From the NCBI GenBank assembly GCA_005883575.1, contig VBFH01000032.1, positions 36,037 through 100,036 of the forward strand: a stretch of DNA of 64,000 nt. The letters run 5' to 3'. The notes beneath the pieces were generated by a model that ran no database searches, was not told where the DNA came from, and saw only the letters and a program-made list of their open reading frames with translations. The DNA is from Chloroflexota bacterium. GTDB taxonomy: Bacteria > Chloroflexota > Dormibacteria > Dormibacterales > Dormibacteraceae. A program made the translations under genes and the position numbers. This document shows positions 17,199 through 26,600 of this stretch, piece after piece (position 1 is the first letter of the stretch; each line of letters opens with the position of its first letter).

Positions 17199-18155
17199 TT
17201 AGCTGAAAACGCTCAGCGGCAAGTAGAAGGAGACTCCCCAGTTCGGCTGGTCGACGATCTGGCTGATCCGCAGGTCGCCGGCCAGGCTGCAGAGGATGTA
17301 GGCGTCCTCCCGGCTCAATCCGTGGTCTGCCACCACCCAATCGATGGTGTACCGCACCGCGTTGCGGGCGTTTTCCATGAGGTCGGGGCCGAGCGCACAG
17401 ACCGAGTGGTAGCCGGCCGCGTCGCTGCGCGGCTGGAGAGGCGCCGCAGGCGTCAAAAAGTGGTAGCTCCAGGGGCGTGGCGAGCCGCCCTTGACCACTC
17501 CAAATCGGAGTGAAAAAGTCATGGGGCATTCGATCCCGGTAACGCAGACTTCCCCATCTCCCTGCGCGGCGTGGCAGTCGCCGGCGGAGAACAGCGCGCC
17601 GGGCACGAAAACAGGCAGGTAGAGCTTGGTCCCGGCGGTCAGGTGACGCGTGTCGATGTTGCCCGCGCCCTTGGTCGGAGGCAGGACGTCGATCGGTCCC
17701 TTGTCGTCGGTCGCCACGCCCATCGTGCCGCAGAACGGCGCGATCGGGATGTGAACGTCGTGGCGAAGCTCGGCCGACGTCCGGTCACCCAGGTCGAAGT
17801 AGCGGACGTACGGCTCCGGGAAATCCGCGGAGAGCAGACCAAGGCCTGGCAGGAGGGCGCTCCAGCCCCACGACCCCGGTTTCAGGGCGAGGATCTCGAC
17901 CTCCAACGCGTCCCCTGGCTCAGCGCCGCGCACGTGGACGGGTCCACCCAGTGGATAGAGCCGGTTGAAGTCGAGGCTGCCGAGCTGCGACGCGGGGTCG
18001 CCTTTCTTCAGCTGACCCGCGGTGACCTCTTCAGTGTCGAAATGGACGATGTCGCCGGCGTCGATCTCGACCGCCGGCGGCAGCGAGTTGTCCCACTTGA
18101 AGTGGAACTTGTCGCGGCCGATCTTGTGCTCTCGTACACCGGCTCGAGTGCTCAT
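17199..18155 (-). CDS. Acetamidase/formamidase family protein
   Basis: 318 residues from ATG 18155, preceded by a strong AAGGAGGGGG ribosome site; the frame extends further upstream but into the ligase gene. Family features: FKWDNSLPPAVEI near the start, the SLDFNRLYPLGGPVHVRGAEP block, PIAPFCGTMGVA, GALFSAGDCHAAQGDGEVC and the late SREDAYILCSLAGDLRISQ. These hydrolases release ammonia from formamide or acetamide. The start overlaps the acyl-CoA ligase stop in an ATGA, so the two are coupled; whether their chemistry is linked is unknown. Confidence 0.9.
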   Translation of the reverse strand: MSTRAGVREHKIGRDKFHFKWDNSLPPAVEIDAGDIVHFDTEEVTAGQLKKGDPASQLGSLDFNRLYPLGGPVHVRGAEPGDALEVEILALKPGSWGWSALLPGLGLLSADFPEPYVRYFDLGDRTSAELRHDVHIPIAPFCGTMGVATDDKGPIDVLPPTKGAGNIDTRHLTAGTKLYLPVFVPGALFSAGDCHAAQGDGEVCVTGIECPMTFSLRFGVVKGGSPRPWSYHFLTPAAPLQPRSDAAGYHSVCALGPDLMENARNAVRYTIDWVVADHGLSREDAYILCSLAGDLRISQIVDQPNWGVSFYLPLSVFS

Positions 18156-19819
18156 TTGCGAACCCCCTCCTTCACCCCTTCCTGAATGGGCACCGCATTG
18201 GCGCGCAGCACCTTCTTGTCGAACTTTCCGACCGAGGTCTTGGGCACCTCGTCGATGAAGCGGACCTCGTCCGGCAGCCACCACTTGGCGACCTTGTCTT
18301 TGAGGAATTCGATGATCTCCTCCTGCGTCACGTTGCCCTTGAACTCCGGTCGGGCCACGGCGTAGACCACCGGCCGCTCGTCCCATTTGGGGTGCGGAAG
18401 ACCGATGACCGCCGCCTCGATGATCTTGGGATGCGCCATCACCGCGTTCTCGAGCTCAACCGAGGAGATCCATTCACCGCCGGACTTGATCACGTCCTTG
18501 GTCCGGTCGACGATCTGGATATAGCCGTCGGGACTGATCTTGGCCACGTCGCCGGTCCGGAACCAGCCGTCCTCGGTGAGCTTGTCGGGGTCGTATCCGT
18601 TGTGGTACGCGCGAGCGATCCACGGCCCGCGGACCTGGATCTCGCCAAAAGCGACGCCGTCCCAGGGCAGCTCCTCGCCGCTCGTCGGGTCGCTGATCCG
18701 GATCTCGACGCCCGGCGCGACGCGCCCCTGGGTCAGACGGAGCTTGAGCTCGTCGGCCGGCTTGCTCCCCGCCGACACGCGGGCGACGCTCCCCAGCGGC
18801 GATGTCTCCGTCATGCCCCACGCGTGCAGCATCCGCAGGCCGAGGGCGTCCATCGCCTCCATCAGGGCCTGCGGGATGGCCGAGCCGCCGCACACGACCG
18901 TGCGCACCTTGGGCAGGCTCTGGCCGCTTTCCTTTAAATAGCCGGCGAGCCCGATCCAGACGGTGGGCACGCCGGCGAGGAAGGTGACCTCCTCCTGCTG
19001 CGAAAGCTCGACGATCGACTTCGGGTCGGCCGAGAAGCGGCCCGCGAACACGACTTTCGAGCCGGCCATGCCCGCGGCGTAGGGGAGACCCCAGCTATTG
19101 GCGTGGAACATGGGCACGACCGGAAGCAGAGCGTCGTTCTCGGTCAGCCCGAGGTTGTCGCCCTGGAGGACGCCCATCGTGTGGATGAACTGGGAGCGGT
19201 GGGAGTAGACGACACCCTTGGGGTTGCCGGTGGTGCCGGACGTGTAGCACATGGCCGCGGCCATCCGCTCTGAGAGTTTTGGCCAGGGGTAGCTTTCGCT
19301 CTCTGCAGCGAGCAGGGTCTCGTAGTCGAGAAAGTCGGCGAGGCCGTTCTCTTTGGCGGTCATCGCCGTGGCCGGGCCGTCTCCCATCAAGACCATCGTC
19401 TGGATGCTCGGGATCTTTCCCGCGAGCGGCTTCAGCAGTGGGAGAAGGGACTGATCGACAAATAAAACCTTGTCTTCCGCGTCATTGATGATGAATTCGA
19501 GATGCTGTGGGAACAATCGCAGGTTGAGCGTGTGCAGGACCGCACCCATGCAGGGCACGGCGTAGTACAGCTCGAGGTGGCGGTTGTTGTTCCACGCGAG
19601 GGTGGCGACCCGATCGCCAGGCTTGACTCCGATGCGCTTCAGCACGCCCGCGAGGCGGTTGATGCGCGGCACCATCTCGCCGTAAGTCGTGCGGTGGATG
19701 CCTTCGTCGCGCTTGCTCACGACCTCTTTCTTCTGGTGCAGTCGCTCAACTCGCCACAACACGTGCTGCAGAGAGAGCTCGTAGTCCTGCATCAAGCCTT
19801 CCACGGCAGCCACCTCCAC
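18152..19819 (-). CDS. Long/medium-chain fatty-acid--CoA ligase
   Basis: The 555-residue AMP-binding enzyme has the P-loop [11 protein letters not shown], the A8-type hinge [16 protein letters not shown] and the C-terminal Lys-containing block [13 protein letters not shown]. It activates fatty acids to acyl-CoA by way of an acyl-AMP, in the cytoplasm. The residues [16 protein letters not shown] and [13 protein letters not shown] match the FadD/AlkK-like group. The listed start is GTG 19819; ATG at 19792 ([13 protein letters not shown]) aligns better with the family start and may be the true one. Confidence 0.9.
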   Translation of the reverse strand: MEVAAVEGLMQDYELSLQHVLWRVERLHQKKEVVSKRDEGIHRTTYGEMVPRINRLAGVLKRIGVKPGDRVATLAWNNNRHLELYYAVPCMGAVLHTLNLRLFPQHLEFIINDAEDKVLFVDQSLLPLLKPLAGKIPSIQTMVLMGDGPATAMTAKENGLADFLDYETLLAAESESYPWPKLSERMAAAMCYTSGTTGNPKGVVYSHRSQFIHTMGVLQGDNLGLTENDALLPVVPMFHANSWGLPYAAGMAGSKVVFAGRFSADPKSIVELSQQEEVTFLAGVPTVWIGLAGYLKESGQSLPKVRTVVCGGSAIPQALMEAMDALGLRMLHAWGMTETSPLGSVARVSAGSKPADELKLRLTQGRVAPGVEIRISDPTSGEELPWDGVAFGEIQVRGPWIARAYHNGYDPDKLTEDGWFRTGDVAKISPDGYIQIVDRTKDVIKSGGEWISSVELENAVMAHPKIIEAAVIGLPHPKWDERPVVYAVARPEFKGNVTQEEIIEFLKDKVAKWWLPDEVRFIDEVPKTSVGKFDKKVLRANAVPIQEGVKEGVRK

Positions 19820-19854
19820 CTTTCTTTACCCCAGACGCAGGTGTTGAAAGGTCG

Positions 19855-20577
19855 ATGGTAAGCCCGGCGGGCGTAGGATGCACACCCGTGGTTTCTCGAG
19901 GTAAGGCGGACCTCCACATGCACACGACGGCCAGCGATGGATGGCCCGAGCCCCGCCAATTGGTGGATTACGCGAGCGCCACGGGGCTCACCGTGATCGC
20001 GATTACAGACCATGACACGATCGAAGGCGCCCTGCGTGCGGCCGGGCACGCCGCCGGGCGGTCTCGATTCGAGGTCGTGATCGGAGAAGAGGTTTCGAGC
20101 CGCGACGGCCACATCGTGGGTCTGTTTCTCGAGCGGCGCGTGCGACCGGGCATGTCGGCGGCGGCTACCGTGCACGCGATCCACGATCAGGGCGGGCTGG
20201 CGGTGGCGGTCCATCCTTTCTGGCGCACGCAGCGGCGGACCCGTGGCGGGCCGGTGCATGGCGTGGGTTGGCTTGCGGCCGAGCTCGACTTTGACGCGAT
20301 CGAGGTCGAGAACGCGACGCCTGGCTTTTACGTCTTCAACCACCTGGCGCGTCGCCTCAACATGGGGCTTGGAGCCGCCGAGCTTGGTGGCTCAGACGCG
20401 CACATCCTGGATGCCGTCGGCCGGGCCTTCACCGAGTTTCCCGGACGCACCGCCAAGGCCCTTCGAACGGCGATCGAGAATGGGACGACGGTTGCGGGCC
20501 GGCGCCGCTACCGGGCGATGGGTTTGGTGCGGTACGCAGCCTGGGGATTGAACCACGAGCGGTACGCGGTAGTCTGA
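19855..20577 (+). CDS. PHP domain phosphoesterase
   Basis: 240 residues. The PHP metal-binding motif DLHMHTTASDG lies at about 19-29, followed by ITDHDTIEGA, an EEVSSRDGHIVGLF block, AVHPFWR and GGSDAHILDAVG, together giving the His/Asp ligands for a trinuclear metal site. Related proteins hydrolyse 3',5'-nucleotide bisphosphates or small phosphoesters. The GTG at residue 12 (VSRGKADLH) is a plausible shorter start. It is divergent from the acyl-CoA ligase with a 35-base gap. Confidence 0.87.
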   Translation: MVSPAGVGCTPVVSRGKADLHMHTTASDGWPEPRQLVDYASATGLTVIAITDHDTIEGALRAAGHAAGRSRFEVVIGEEVSSRDGHIVGLFLERRVRPGMSAAATVHAIHDQGGLAVAVHPFWRTQRRTRGGPVHGVGWLAAELDFDAIEVENATPGFYVFNHLARRLNMGLGAAELGGSDAHILDAVGRAFTEFPGRTAKALRTAIENGTTVAGRRRYRAMGLVRYAAWGLNHERYAVV

Positions 20578-20612
20578 TTCGCCGGAGGGCGCCCCGCGTG
20601 CGCCCGGGCGGC

Positions 20613-20688
20613 GCCCGCTTAGCTCAATGGATAGAGCGCCTGACTTCGGATCAGGAGGTTGCGAGTTCGAGTCTTGCAGCGGGTACCA
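20613..20688 (+). tRNA. tRNA-Arg(TCG)
   Basis: A complete cloverleaf: acceptor GCCCGCT/AGCGGGT, D arm AGCTCAATGGATAGAGC, anticodon arm CCTGA-CTTCGGA-TCAGG with anticodon TCG, T loop GTTCGAG, discriminator A and encoded CCA. It should decode CGA. A GC-rich inverted repeat (GGGCGC/GCGCCC, about 20587-20605) lies just upstream and may end the PHP transcript. Confidence 0.94.
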
Positions 20689-20782
20689 GCTTCGTCAACA
20701 GCGATCAGGCGACCGTCTACTATCCGCATCGAAGCAATCGGCTTAAGCCGCCAATGAATAATTTACTTTTCGTTTTCAAGCC

Positions 20783-21136
20783 GTGAGCTTGCCTCCGGAC
20801 GAATCAGCTCGGCAAGCCAATGACCAGCGCCGTCGTGAAGGTGGCCCCGAGCCTCTCGTCCCCGCATCTCCCGGTTCCGTCTCGCTAACGAAAGGGACCT
20901 TGTCACCAGATGGCCGCTACCGATGGGACGGCCAGACCTGGGTACCGCTGCCTGCGGTTTTTGCAGCACCAAAGCAGCAGGTGGTTGTGTCGGCCGGCAC
21001 TGCATTCAAAATCGGTTTTTTTGGGTTCTGGGGCGCGGCTGTGGCCAGCATAGTTGTGTGGATCCTGGCTTTCATTGTTCTAGGAGCCTGCGGAGCGATG
21101 TTGGCGGGGGCCATTCGCGGATCTCCTTCGCCATAA
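20783..21136 (+). CDS. Small membrane-anchored protein with DUF2510-like motif
   Basis: 117 residues from GTG 20783. The N-terminal 45 residues are hydrophilic. The block LSPDGRYRWDGQTWVPL resembles the short DUF2510 motif (P-x-G-x-x-RWDG-x-x-W) that precedes membrane helices in many high-GC Gram-positives. A Gly/Ala/Val-rich helix occupies about residues 76-108. Function unknown. Local base composition is slightly lower in GC than its neighbours. Confidence 0.6.
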   Translation: MSLPPDESARQANDQRRREGGPEPLVPASPGSVSLTKGTLSPDGRYRWDGQTWVPLPAVFAAPKQQVVVSAGTAFKIGFFGFWGAAVASIVVWILAFIVLGACGAMLAGAIRGSPSP

Positions 21137-21185
21137 GGCGCAAGCAATAATGCCTAACATCCATCGGCCTGGCGGCGACCTTTGA

Positions 21186-21731
21186 ATGCCACGCCAAATA
21201 GTTCTGCTGCGGGGCATCAATCTCGTGAAGCGAAATCGCATCGCGATGCCCGAGCTGCGGACCGCCCTCGATGCCGAGGGGTTTGGTGGAGTGCAGACCT
21301 ACGTGCAGAGCGGAAACATCGTGCTTTCCAGCCCAGCATCACCAGAACGTGTCGCCGAACAGGTGAACGCAACCATCAAGAAGCGTTTTGGCTTTGACAT
21401 CGTCGTGATCGTCCGCTCGCACGCCGAGCTGGCGGCGGTCGTGCAGCGAAATCCGCTCGCCAAGATTGCGACCAACCCGAGTCGCTACCTCGTCACGTTT
21501 CTTTCGGCCGAGCTCCCTTCCGGTTTTGGTGACCAGTTGGCCCGGGTCGCTAATCAGGAAGCGTTCGCGGTGATCGGCCGCGAGGTGTACTCATGGCACC
21601 GGGATGGTGTGGGCCGTTCACCGCTGTGGGAGAGGCTGGCGTCGAAGTCGTTGGGTGTCGCGGCGACGTCGCGAAACTGGGCCACCGTGACGACCCTGCT
21701 GGCCATGGCGGGCGATACAACCGCCCGGTAG
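21186..21731 (+). CDS. DUF1697 family protein
   Basis: 181 residues with the DUF1697 start [20 protein letters not shown], followed by [18 protein letters not shown] and [16 protein letters not shown]. The family is widespread, cytoplasmic and of unknown function. ATG 21186 is at the conserved family N-terminus. The TAG stop lies 19 bases before tRNA-Leu(GAG). Confidence 0.9.
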   Translation: MPRQIVLLRGINLVKRNRIAMPELRTALDAEGFGGVQTYVQSGNIVLSSPASPERVAEQVNATIKKRFGFDIVVIVRSHAELAAVVQRNPLAKIATNPSRYLVTFLSAELPSGFGDQLARVANQEAFAVIGREVYSWHRDGVGRSPLWERLASKSLGVAATSRNWATVTTLLAMAGDTTAR

Positions 21732-21749
21732 AATCAACCGGCTGCAGCC

Positions 21750-21834
21750 GGGCGGCTGGCGGAACTGGTAGACGCGCACGTTTGAGGGGCGTGTGGGGTA
21801 ACCCATCCGGGTTCGAGTCCCGGGTCGCCCACCA
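21750..21834 (+). tRNA. tRNA-Leu(GAG)
   Basis: Class II tRNA with acceptor GGGCGGC/GTCGCCC (one G-T pair), anticodon arm CACGT-TTGAGGG-GCGTG giving anticodon GAG, variable arm TGGGGTAACCCA, T loop GTTCGAG, discriminator A and encoded CCA. It decodes CUC/CUU. Confidence 0.95.
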
Positions 21835-21894
21835 ATCAAGATCACGGAACGATGGATGCCCGCAGTTTCGATTAGCCGTGCGCGATCTCCGCTC

Positions 21895-22362
21895 CTAGAG
21901 TTGTTTCTGCATGACCCACGACGGATGCGCGACAGGTTGCACTGTGCCGTCGGGCATCGGATCCGGCCACGTCTCCGCGGTCTCTCCAGAGCGCGTGTAA
22001 CCGAGTCGCTCGTAGAGCCGGATCGCGCCGTCGTTTGCCTTCTCGACCATCAGCGTCGATCGGATCACGCCTGCCTCGCGAAGAACCTTCTCGCCCTCGT
22101 CGATCAGGGCCGCGCCGAGACCCTGGTCGCGAAATCCGCCGAGCACGAGCAGGTGCGAGATGATGCCGCTCAGGTCGATGAGCGCGTGGCCGATCGGGAA
22201 TCGTCCGTTGGCGAGCGCGACCAGGAGCACGCGATCATCTCGCTCGAGCGCCGGGCCAAACACAGCGTTGACCTGGCCGCTCCAGGTGGCAAGTGACGGA
22301 AGGTCGCGCAGGGTCGCCGGGCGGATCTCCGCATCCACGCTCAGGCGAACCTTGCGAGACAC
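21895..22362 (-). CDS. GNAT family N-acetyltransferase
   Basis: 155 residues. The acetyl-CoA site is seen as [18 protein letters not shown] (RxQGLG/A) and the C-terminal motif [17 protein letters not shown], both standard for GNAT enzymes of the RimI-like type. Substrate unknown. It stands alone, opposite in direction to tRNA-Leu and the sigma factor gene. Confidence 0.88.
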   Translation of the reverse strand: MSRKVRLSVDAEIRPATLRDLPSLATWSGQVNAVFGPALERDDRVLLVALANGRFPIGHALIDLSGIISHLLVLGGFRDQGLGAALIDEGEKVLREAGVIRSTLMVEKANDGAIRLYERLGYTRSGETAETWPDPMPDGTVQPVAHPSWVMQKQL

Positions 22363-22451
22363 AGCTCAGGGGGCGGCGGGAATCGGCGAACCGACAATGT
22401 TCACCCGCGCACTTTATTCGCCAGGGCGGTCCTTGCCCTCACACTAAGCGG

Positions 22452-23003
22452 GTGACCGAGGCCGTCCAGCTCGATCCCAAGACCCAGTTCCGGCAGCTCT
22501 ACGACCAGGAGTTCAACTCCGTCTACCGTGCGATCCGAGGTGTTGTGCTCGATTCGGCGGCGGCTGAGGACCTGACGCAGGAGACCTTCGTTCGCGCCTA
22601 CCGTGCGCGACTCCGGTACACGCCGACCGCTCCGCCTGGCGCGTGGCTGCGAAGGATCGGCGTGAACCTCGCGATCTCCCATCTCCGGCGCCAAAAGCTC
22701 GCCCGGTTCTTGCCCGCTCGGCTGTACGTCGCCCCCGACCGCCGCGACTACGACAGGGCTGAGGCACGTGACGTGGTCGAGAAGGCGCTCGCCGCGCTCA
22801 GCCCGAAGCTGAGGGCCGCAGTCGTCCTTCACTACTACGAGGGCCTGACGCGAGAAGAGATCGCTGACGTGCTGGGAGTGCCGGCCGGAACAGTGGCGTC
22901 GAGGATCGCCAAAGCGGTGGCGATCATGCGAAAAAACATGGGAAACGACCAGCGACTCGAGACCGAGCGTTCGAGAAGTGAAGGTGCCCTACGTGGAAGA
23001 TAA
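22452..23003 (+). CDS. ECF-type RNA polymerase sigma factor
   Basis: 183 residues from GTG 22452 (the frame is open further upstream without a better start). Region 2 is seen as FRQLYDQEFNSVYRAIRGVV...EDLTQETFVRAY, and region 4 as LSPKLRAAVVLHYYEGLTRE and EIADVLGVPAGTVASRIAKA. These bind core polymerase and the -10 and -35 elements. The next gene overlaps its 3' end by 26 bases and encodes a single-pass membrane protein, the usual arrangement for a sigma/anti-sigma pair. Confidence 0.92.
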   Translation: MTEAVQLDPKTQFRQLYDQEFNSVYRAIRGVVLDSAAAEDLTQETFVRAYRARLRYTPTAPPGAWLRRIGVNLAISHLRRQKLARFLPARLYVAPDRRDYDRAEARDVVEKALAALSPKLRAAVVLHYYEGLTREEIADVLGVPAGTVASRIAKAVAIMRKNMGNDQRLETERSRSEGALRGR

Positions 23004-23268
23004 AGCCACTCGGGGGGGGCAAAACACACCCTCCGAAGCAGACGTCAGCCGGATGATCCGGGCAGAGGTTGAAACCTGGAAGCCCCGGCACGGCCCGGAC
23101 TGGTCGGATTTGATGATCCGTCTTGCCGCCGCCGGGCCATCGCCGTGGGTGGTGTACACGACCGCAAGCGCAGCCCTCGTCGTGATCCTGTTCGCGGCTT
23201 TTCTGGTCGGCTCATGGCTGCAGATCGGGGCTCTGGCTCCGCAGCCGGCCACGTTCCACGGCCACTGA
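22978..23268 (+). CDS. Putative membrane anti-sigma partner
   Basis: 96 residues from GTG 22978, overlapping the sigma gene by 26 bases. The first 55 residues are soluble (EADVSRMIRAEVETWKPRHG), then one transmembrane helix at about 58-80 and a short outer tail. Position and topology fit an anti-sigma factor, but the zinc-binding HxxxCxxC motif of the ZAS class is missing, so the sigma-binding part would be of another type. Confidence 0.6.
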   Translation: MKVPYVEDKATRGGQNTPSEADVSRMIRAEVETWKPRHGPDWSDLMIRLAAAGPSPWVVYTTASAALVVILFAAFLVGSWLQIGALAPQPATFHGH

Positions 23269-24222
23269 TCAGGTGAGGAACTCGATCTCTTCGTAGCCTC
23301 CGCGCTTGCGCGCGGCGTCGACCACCACTGACCCCGCGGCCAGATCCCACAGCGCGAGGCCGTGGGATTCGAAGAGCGTGATCCCGGGCCGCTCCGGGCG
23401 CTCCCACCGGCCGGCCACCACCGACGCCAACTCCACTGCCTGGCTCCAGTCGAACCGGCCCGCCTTCGCGGCCTGGATCAGATCCCCGCTCTCGAGCTGG
23501 GCGGCGGCGAGCTGGTCGACGACGACCGTCTGGGCGCGCTCGACGAGCTCCACGGGCACCTCGGCGCGGTTGCGGAAGTTCGAGCCGACGGCGGCCACCA
23601 GGGCGTGCGGCTCGACCCAATCGGCGTCGACCACAGGCGCCGGGCTGGTGGTGACCGTGACCACGATGTCAGCGCCTCGCACGGCGGCCTCGGCGGTGGC
23701 GGCGTCGACGCTCTGGACGCCCAGCTGCTCTCCTTGTTCCTCGGCGAACATCGCGCGCTTCTCGGCGTTGCGGCTGAAGACGCGCAGCTCGTCGATCTCG
23801 ACCACACGGGCAAGCGCGAGCGCCTGGGTCGCGGCCTGCCAGCCGGTCCCGATCAAGGCCACCTTCGCCGGGCGCGCCGTGCCGAGAGTCTTGGCCGCGA
23901 CCGCGGTCGCGGCGCCGGTTCGATATGCGCCCATGAAGTCCGCCTCGATGAGCGCCTCGAGCGCTCCATCGAGTCTGAACAGGGCGACCATGAACCTAAC
24001 CCGACCATCGCTGACCGTGTACCCCTTGAGGCCCGTGCATCTGCCTCCGGGATAGGAGGCGAACATCACGTTGAGCAGGCCTCCGGGGGCAAAGGCGCGG
24101 CGCCGGGGCTCGTTGTGCGCCTCACCTTCGCCCAGCTCGCGCATCGCGTTCTCGACTGCCGCGATCACATCGTCCATCTCGATCAGGTCCTGGACGTCAC
24201 TCTCACGCAGGATCAGGGCCAT
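23269..24222 (-). CDS. Ornithine cyclodeaminase/mu-crystallin family protein
   Basis: 317 residues. The dinucleotide-binding motif is ALIGTGWQA (about 122-130), preceded by a conserved Lys66 (TGLKGYTV) and Arg101 (GAYRTGAATAVAA). The block ADIVVTVTTSPAPVV and VGSNFRNRAEVP are typical. Members reduce or deaminate amino/imino acids (ornithine, lysine, alanine, ketimines) with NAD(P)H. Substrate cannot be assigned. It ends immediately beside the membrane protein at 22978-23268 on the other strand. Confidence 0.88.
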   Translation of the reverse strand: MALILRESDVQDLIEMDDVIAAVENAMRELGEGEAHNEPRRRAFAPGGLLNVMFASYPGGRCTGLKGYTVSDGRVRFMVALFRLDGALEALIEADFMGAYRTGAATAVAAKTLGTARPAKVALIGTGWQAATQALALARVVEIDELRVFSRNAEKRAMFAEEQGEQLGVQSVDAATAEAAVRGADIVVTVTTSPAPVVDADWVEPHALVAAVGSNFRNRAEVPVELVERAQTVVVDQLAAAQLESGDLIQAAKAGRFDWSQAVELASVVAGRWERPERPGITLFESHGLALWDLAAGSVVVDAARKRGGYEEIEFLT

Positions 24223-24242
24223 CGCAGGGAGAATAACCGCCT

Positions 24243-25535
24243 ATGTCCGCCCGCCCCCTCAACGTCGGTTTGATCGGACTCGGGACAGTCGGCTCGCAGG
24301 TCGCCGAGCGGATGCTGTCCTGGGGTCCTCAGCTGTCTCGGCGCGCGGGGGTCGAGCTCCGCTTGAAGAAGGTTCTCGTGCGCGACGTAGGCAAGCGACG
24401 GCCGATCGAGGTCCCGTCCGACCTGCTCACGGCCGACGCATCCGAGCTGCTCGAGGACTCCTCGATCGAGGTTCTGATCGAGGTCGCCGGTGGAGACGAG
24501 CCGATGCGGTCGTACATCGAGCGGGCGATCCAGGTGGGCAAGCACGTGATCACCGCCAACAAGGTCGTGATGGCCAAGCACGGGCCCGAGCTGCTCGACC
24601 GGGCGGCGGACCGCAACGTCGACATCTACTTTGAGGCGGCGGTCGGCGGGGGCATCCCGCTCATCAGCACGTTCCGCGTCGATCTCCAGGCCAACCGGAT
24701 CGAACGCGTGTCGGCGGTCATCAACGGCACCACCAACTACGTCCTCGGCCGCATGGCTTCCGCCGGCCTGACGATGGCCGACGCCGTGCGCGAGGCGCAG
24801 GAAGCCGGTTACGCCGAGGCCGACCCGACCGACGATATCGGCGGCTTCGACGCGACGTACAAACTTGCGATCCTCGCCTCCATCGCCTACGAGATCAAGG
24901 TCCGGCCACGCGAGATCTACCGCGAGGGGATAGACGGCATCGAGCCCGTCGATTTCCGGTACGCGCGCGAGCTCGGATACGCGATCAAGCTGGTCGCGCA
25001 CACGCAGAGGCACACCGGCCGGGTCGAGGCGCGGGTCCATCCGGCGATGGTCCCGCTCGACCATCCGCTGGCCCGAGTCGAGGGCGCAGAGAACGCGGTG
25101 TTCGTGGAAGGCGACCTGGTCGGGCAGGTCTTGCTCGTCGGCCAGGGCGCGGGTGGACGGCCCACGGCCTCGGCGGTCGTCGGCGACCTGATCGACCTCG
25201 CCCGCTCAATCCGCCGCGGCGTGCAGAGCCGGCCGTCGTTCAGCTTCGACGACCGCGTTGGCGTGATCCCGATCGGCGAGGTGACGACCCGTGCCTACTA
25301 CCGACTCCGAGTTGCTGACCGGGCCGGCGTGGTCGCGGCCATCGGTCAGGTCTTCGCCGAGGAGGGAGTCAGCATCTCGAGCTTCATCCAGAAGGACGCG
25401 TGGTCGCACGACCAAACCGCCGAGCTCGTCGTCACCACCCACCCCTCGCTGGACGCCAGCCTTCAGAGGGCGCGGGAGCGGATGGCCGCGCTCGAGCCGG
25501 TCCACGCCGTCTCTTCGTACCTGCGCGTCTTCTAG
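24243..25535 (+). CDS. hom: Homoserine dehydrogenase
   Basis: 430 residues: NAD(P)-binding GLGTVG (12-17), the substrate block INGTTNYVL (160-168), catalytic DIGGFDATYK (Lys207) and a C-terminal ACT domain (about 350-430, RLRVADRAGVVAAIGQVF) for feedback control, usually by threonine. It reduces aspartate semialdehyde to homoserine. First gene of a threonine operon; 8 bases before thrC. Confidence 0.95.
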   Translation: MSARPLNVGLIGLGTVGSQVAERMLSWGPQLSRRAGVELRLKKVLVRDVGKRRPIEVPSDLLTADASELLEDSSIEVLIEVAGGDEPMRSYIERAIQVGKHVITANKVVMAKHGPELLDRAADRNVDIYFEAAVGGGIPLISTFRVDLQANRIERVSAVINGTTNYVLGRMASAGLTMADAVREAQEAGYAEADPTDDIGGFDATYKLAILASIAYEIKVRPREIYREGIDGIEPVDFRYARELGYAIKLVAHTQRHTGRVEARVHPAMVPLDHPLARVEGAENAVFVEGDLVGQVLLVGQGAGGRPTASAVVGDLIDLARSIRRGVQSRPSFSFDDRVGVIPIGEVTTRAYYRLRVADRAGVVAAIGQVFAEEGVSISSFIQKDAWSHDQTAELVVTTHPSLDASLQRARERMAALEPVHAVSSYLRVF

Positions 25536-25543
25536 GCGGATTC

Positions 25544-26587
25544 ATGGGTGTGATTGCTCGCTACCGCGAGCACCTGCCCGTCGGCCCCGCCACTCCTGAC
25601 GTCGACCTGAACGAGGGTTCGACGCCGCTGGTTCCCAGCCGCAACATCGGACGGACCCTGGGTCTCAGCCGCCTCTACTTCAAGTACGAGGGGCTCAACC
25701 CGACAGGCTCTTTCAAGGACCGAGGCATGGTCGTCGCCGTGGCCAAGGCGCTGGAGTCGGGCAGTCGCGTCTTCATGTGCGCGTCGACCGGAAACACCTC
25801 GGCCTCGATGGCCGCTTACGCGGCGCGGACTGGAGTACGCGCGATCGTTGTCGTTCCGTCAGGCGAAATCGCGCTCAACAAGCTGTCGCAAGCGCTGATG
25901 TACGGCGCCAAGGTGGTGGCGCTCAAGGGCAATTTCGATTTCGCGTTAGAGACCGTTCGCGACCTGACGAGCCACTACTCCGTCGCGCTCATGAACTCGG
26001 TCAACCCGCACCGGATCGCGGGCCAGAAGACCGCTGCGTTCGAGATCGTCGACGAGCTGGGCGACGCACCTGACTACCTGATGCTGCCGGTGGGCAACGC
26101 CGGCAACATCACCGCGTACTGGAAAGGCTTTCGTGAGTACCACGCGGCGGGCCGGGCCACGCGCTTGCCGCGCATGGTGGGAGCCCAGGCTGAAGGCGCC
26201 GCGCCCATCGTCACTGGGAGCCCGGTGCCGAACCCGAAAACCGTCGCCTCCGCAATCCGAATCGGCAATCCAGCCTCTTGGGAGGGCGCGACCTCAGCCC
26301 GGGACGAGTCGGGGGGGATGATCGCGGCGGTCACGGATACCGAGATCCTTTCGGCGCAGATCCGGCTCGCGGGCAGCGAGGGACTTTTCGCCGAACCCGC
26401 CTCAGCGGCCCCGCTGGCGCTTTTGTTCCGCCTCGTCCGCGAGCGCAAGATCGACAAGGACGCCACTACCGTCGTGGTTCTGACCGGCTCGGGACTCAAA
26501 GACCCTGACGCCGCGCTGAAGAATGTCGAACCGCCCATCGAGCTCGACGGAGACGCGCGCACACTCGCTAAGGTCTTGAAGCTGTGA
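25544..26587 (+). CDS. thrC: Threonine synthase
   Basis: 347 residues from ATG 25544, which aligns with the family start. The PLP lysine is Lys58 in NPTGSFKDRGM; SVNPHRIAGQKTAAFEIVDEL and LPVGNAGNITAYWKGF follow, and EPASAAPLAL closes the cofactor site. It converts O-phosphohomoserine to threonine. The length fits the shorter, plasmid-/bacterial-type enzymes of Actinobacteria and Chloroflexota rather than the long enteric form. Confidence 0.95.
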   Translation: MGVIARYREHLPVGPATPDVDLNEGSTPLVPSRNIGRTLGLSRLYFKYEGLNPTGSFKDRGMVVAVAKALESGSRVFMCASTGNTSASMAAYAARTGVRAIVVVPSGEIALNKLSQALMYGAKVVALKGNFDFALETVRDLTSHYSVALMNSVNPHRIAGQKTAAFEIVDELGDAPDYLMLPVGNAGNITAYWKGFREYHAAGRATRLPRMVGAQAEGAAPIVTGSPVPNPKTVASAIRIGNPASWEGATSARDESGGMIAAVTDTEILSAQIRLAGSEGLFAEPASAAPLALLFRLVRERKIDKDATTVVVLTGSGLKDPDAALKNVEPPIELDGDARTLAKVLKL

Positions 26588-26600
26588 TGGGCGTCGCCAC

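Noticed and set aside
17134..17529. 131-codon minus-strand frame overlapping the acetamidase end and kinase start
   Set aside because: It is a shifted frame of the acetamidase gene; the translation is Arg/Pro-rich without motifs.
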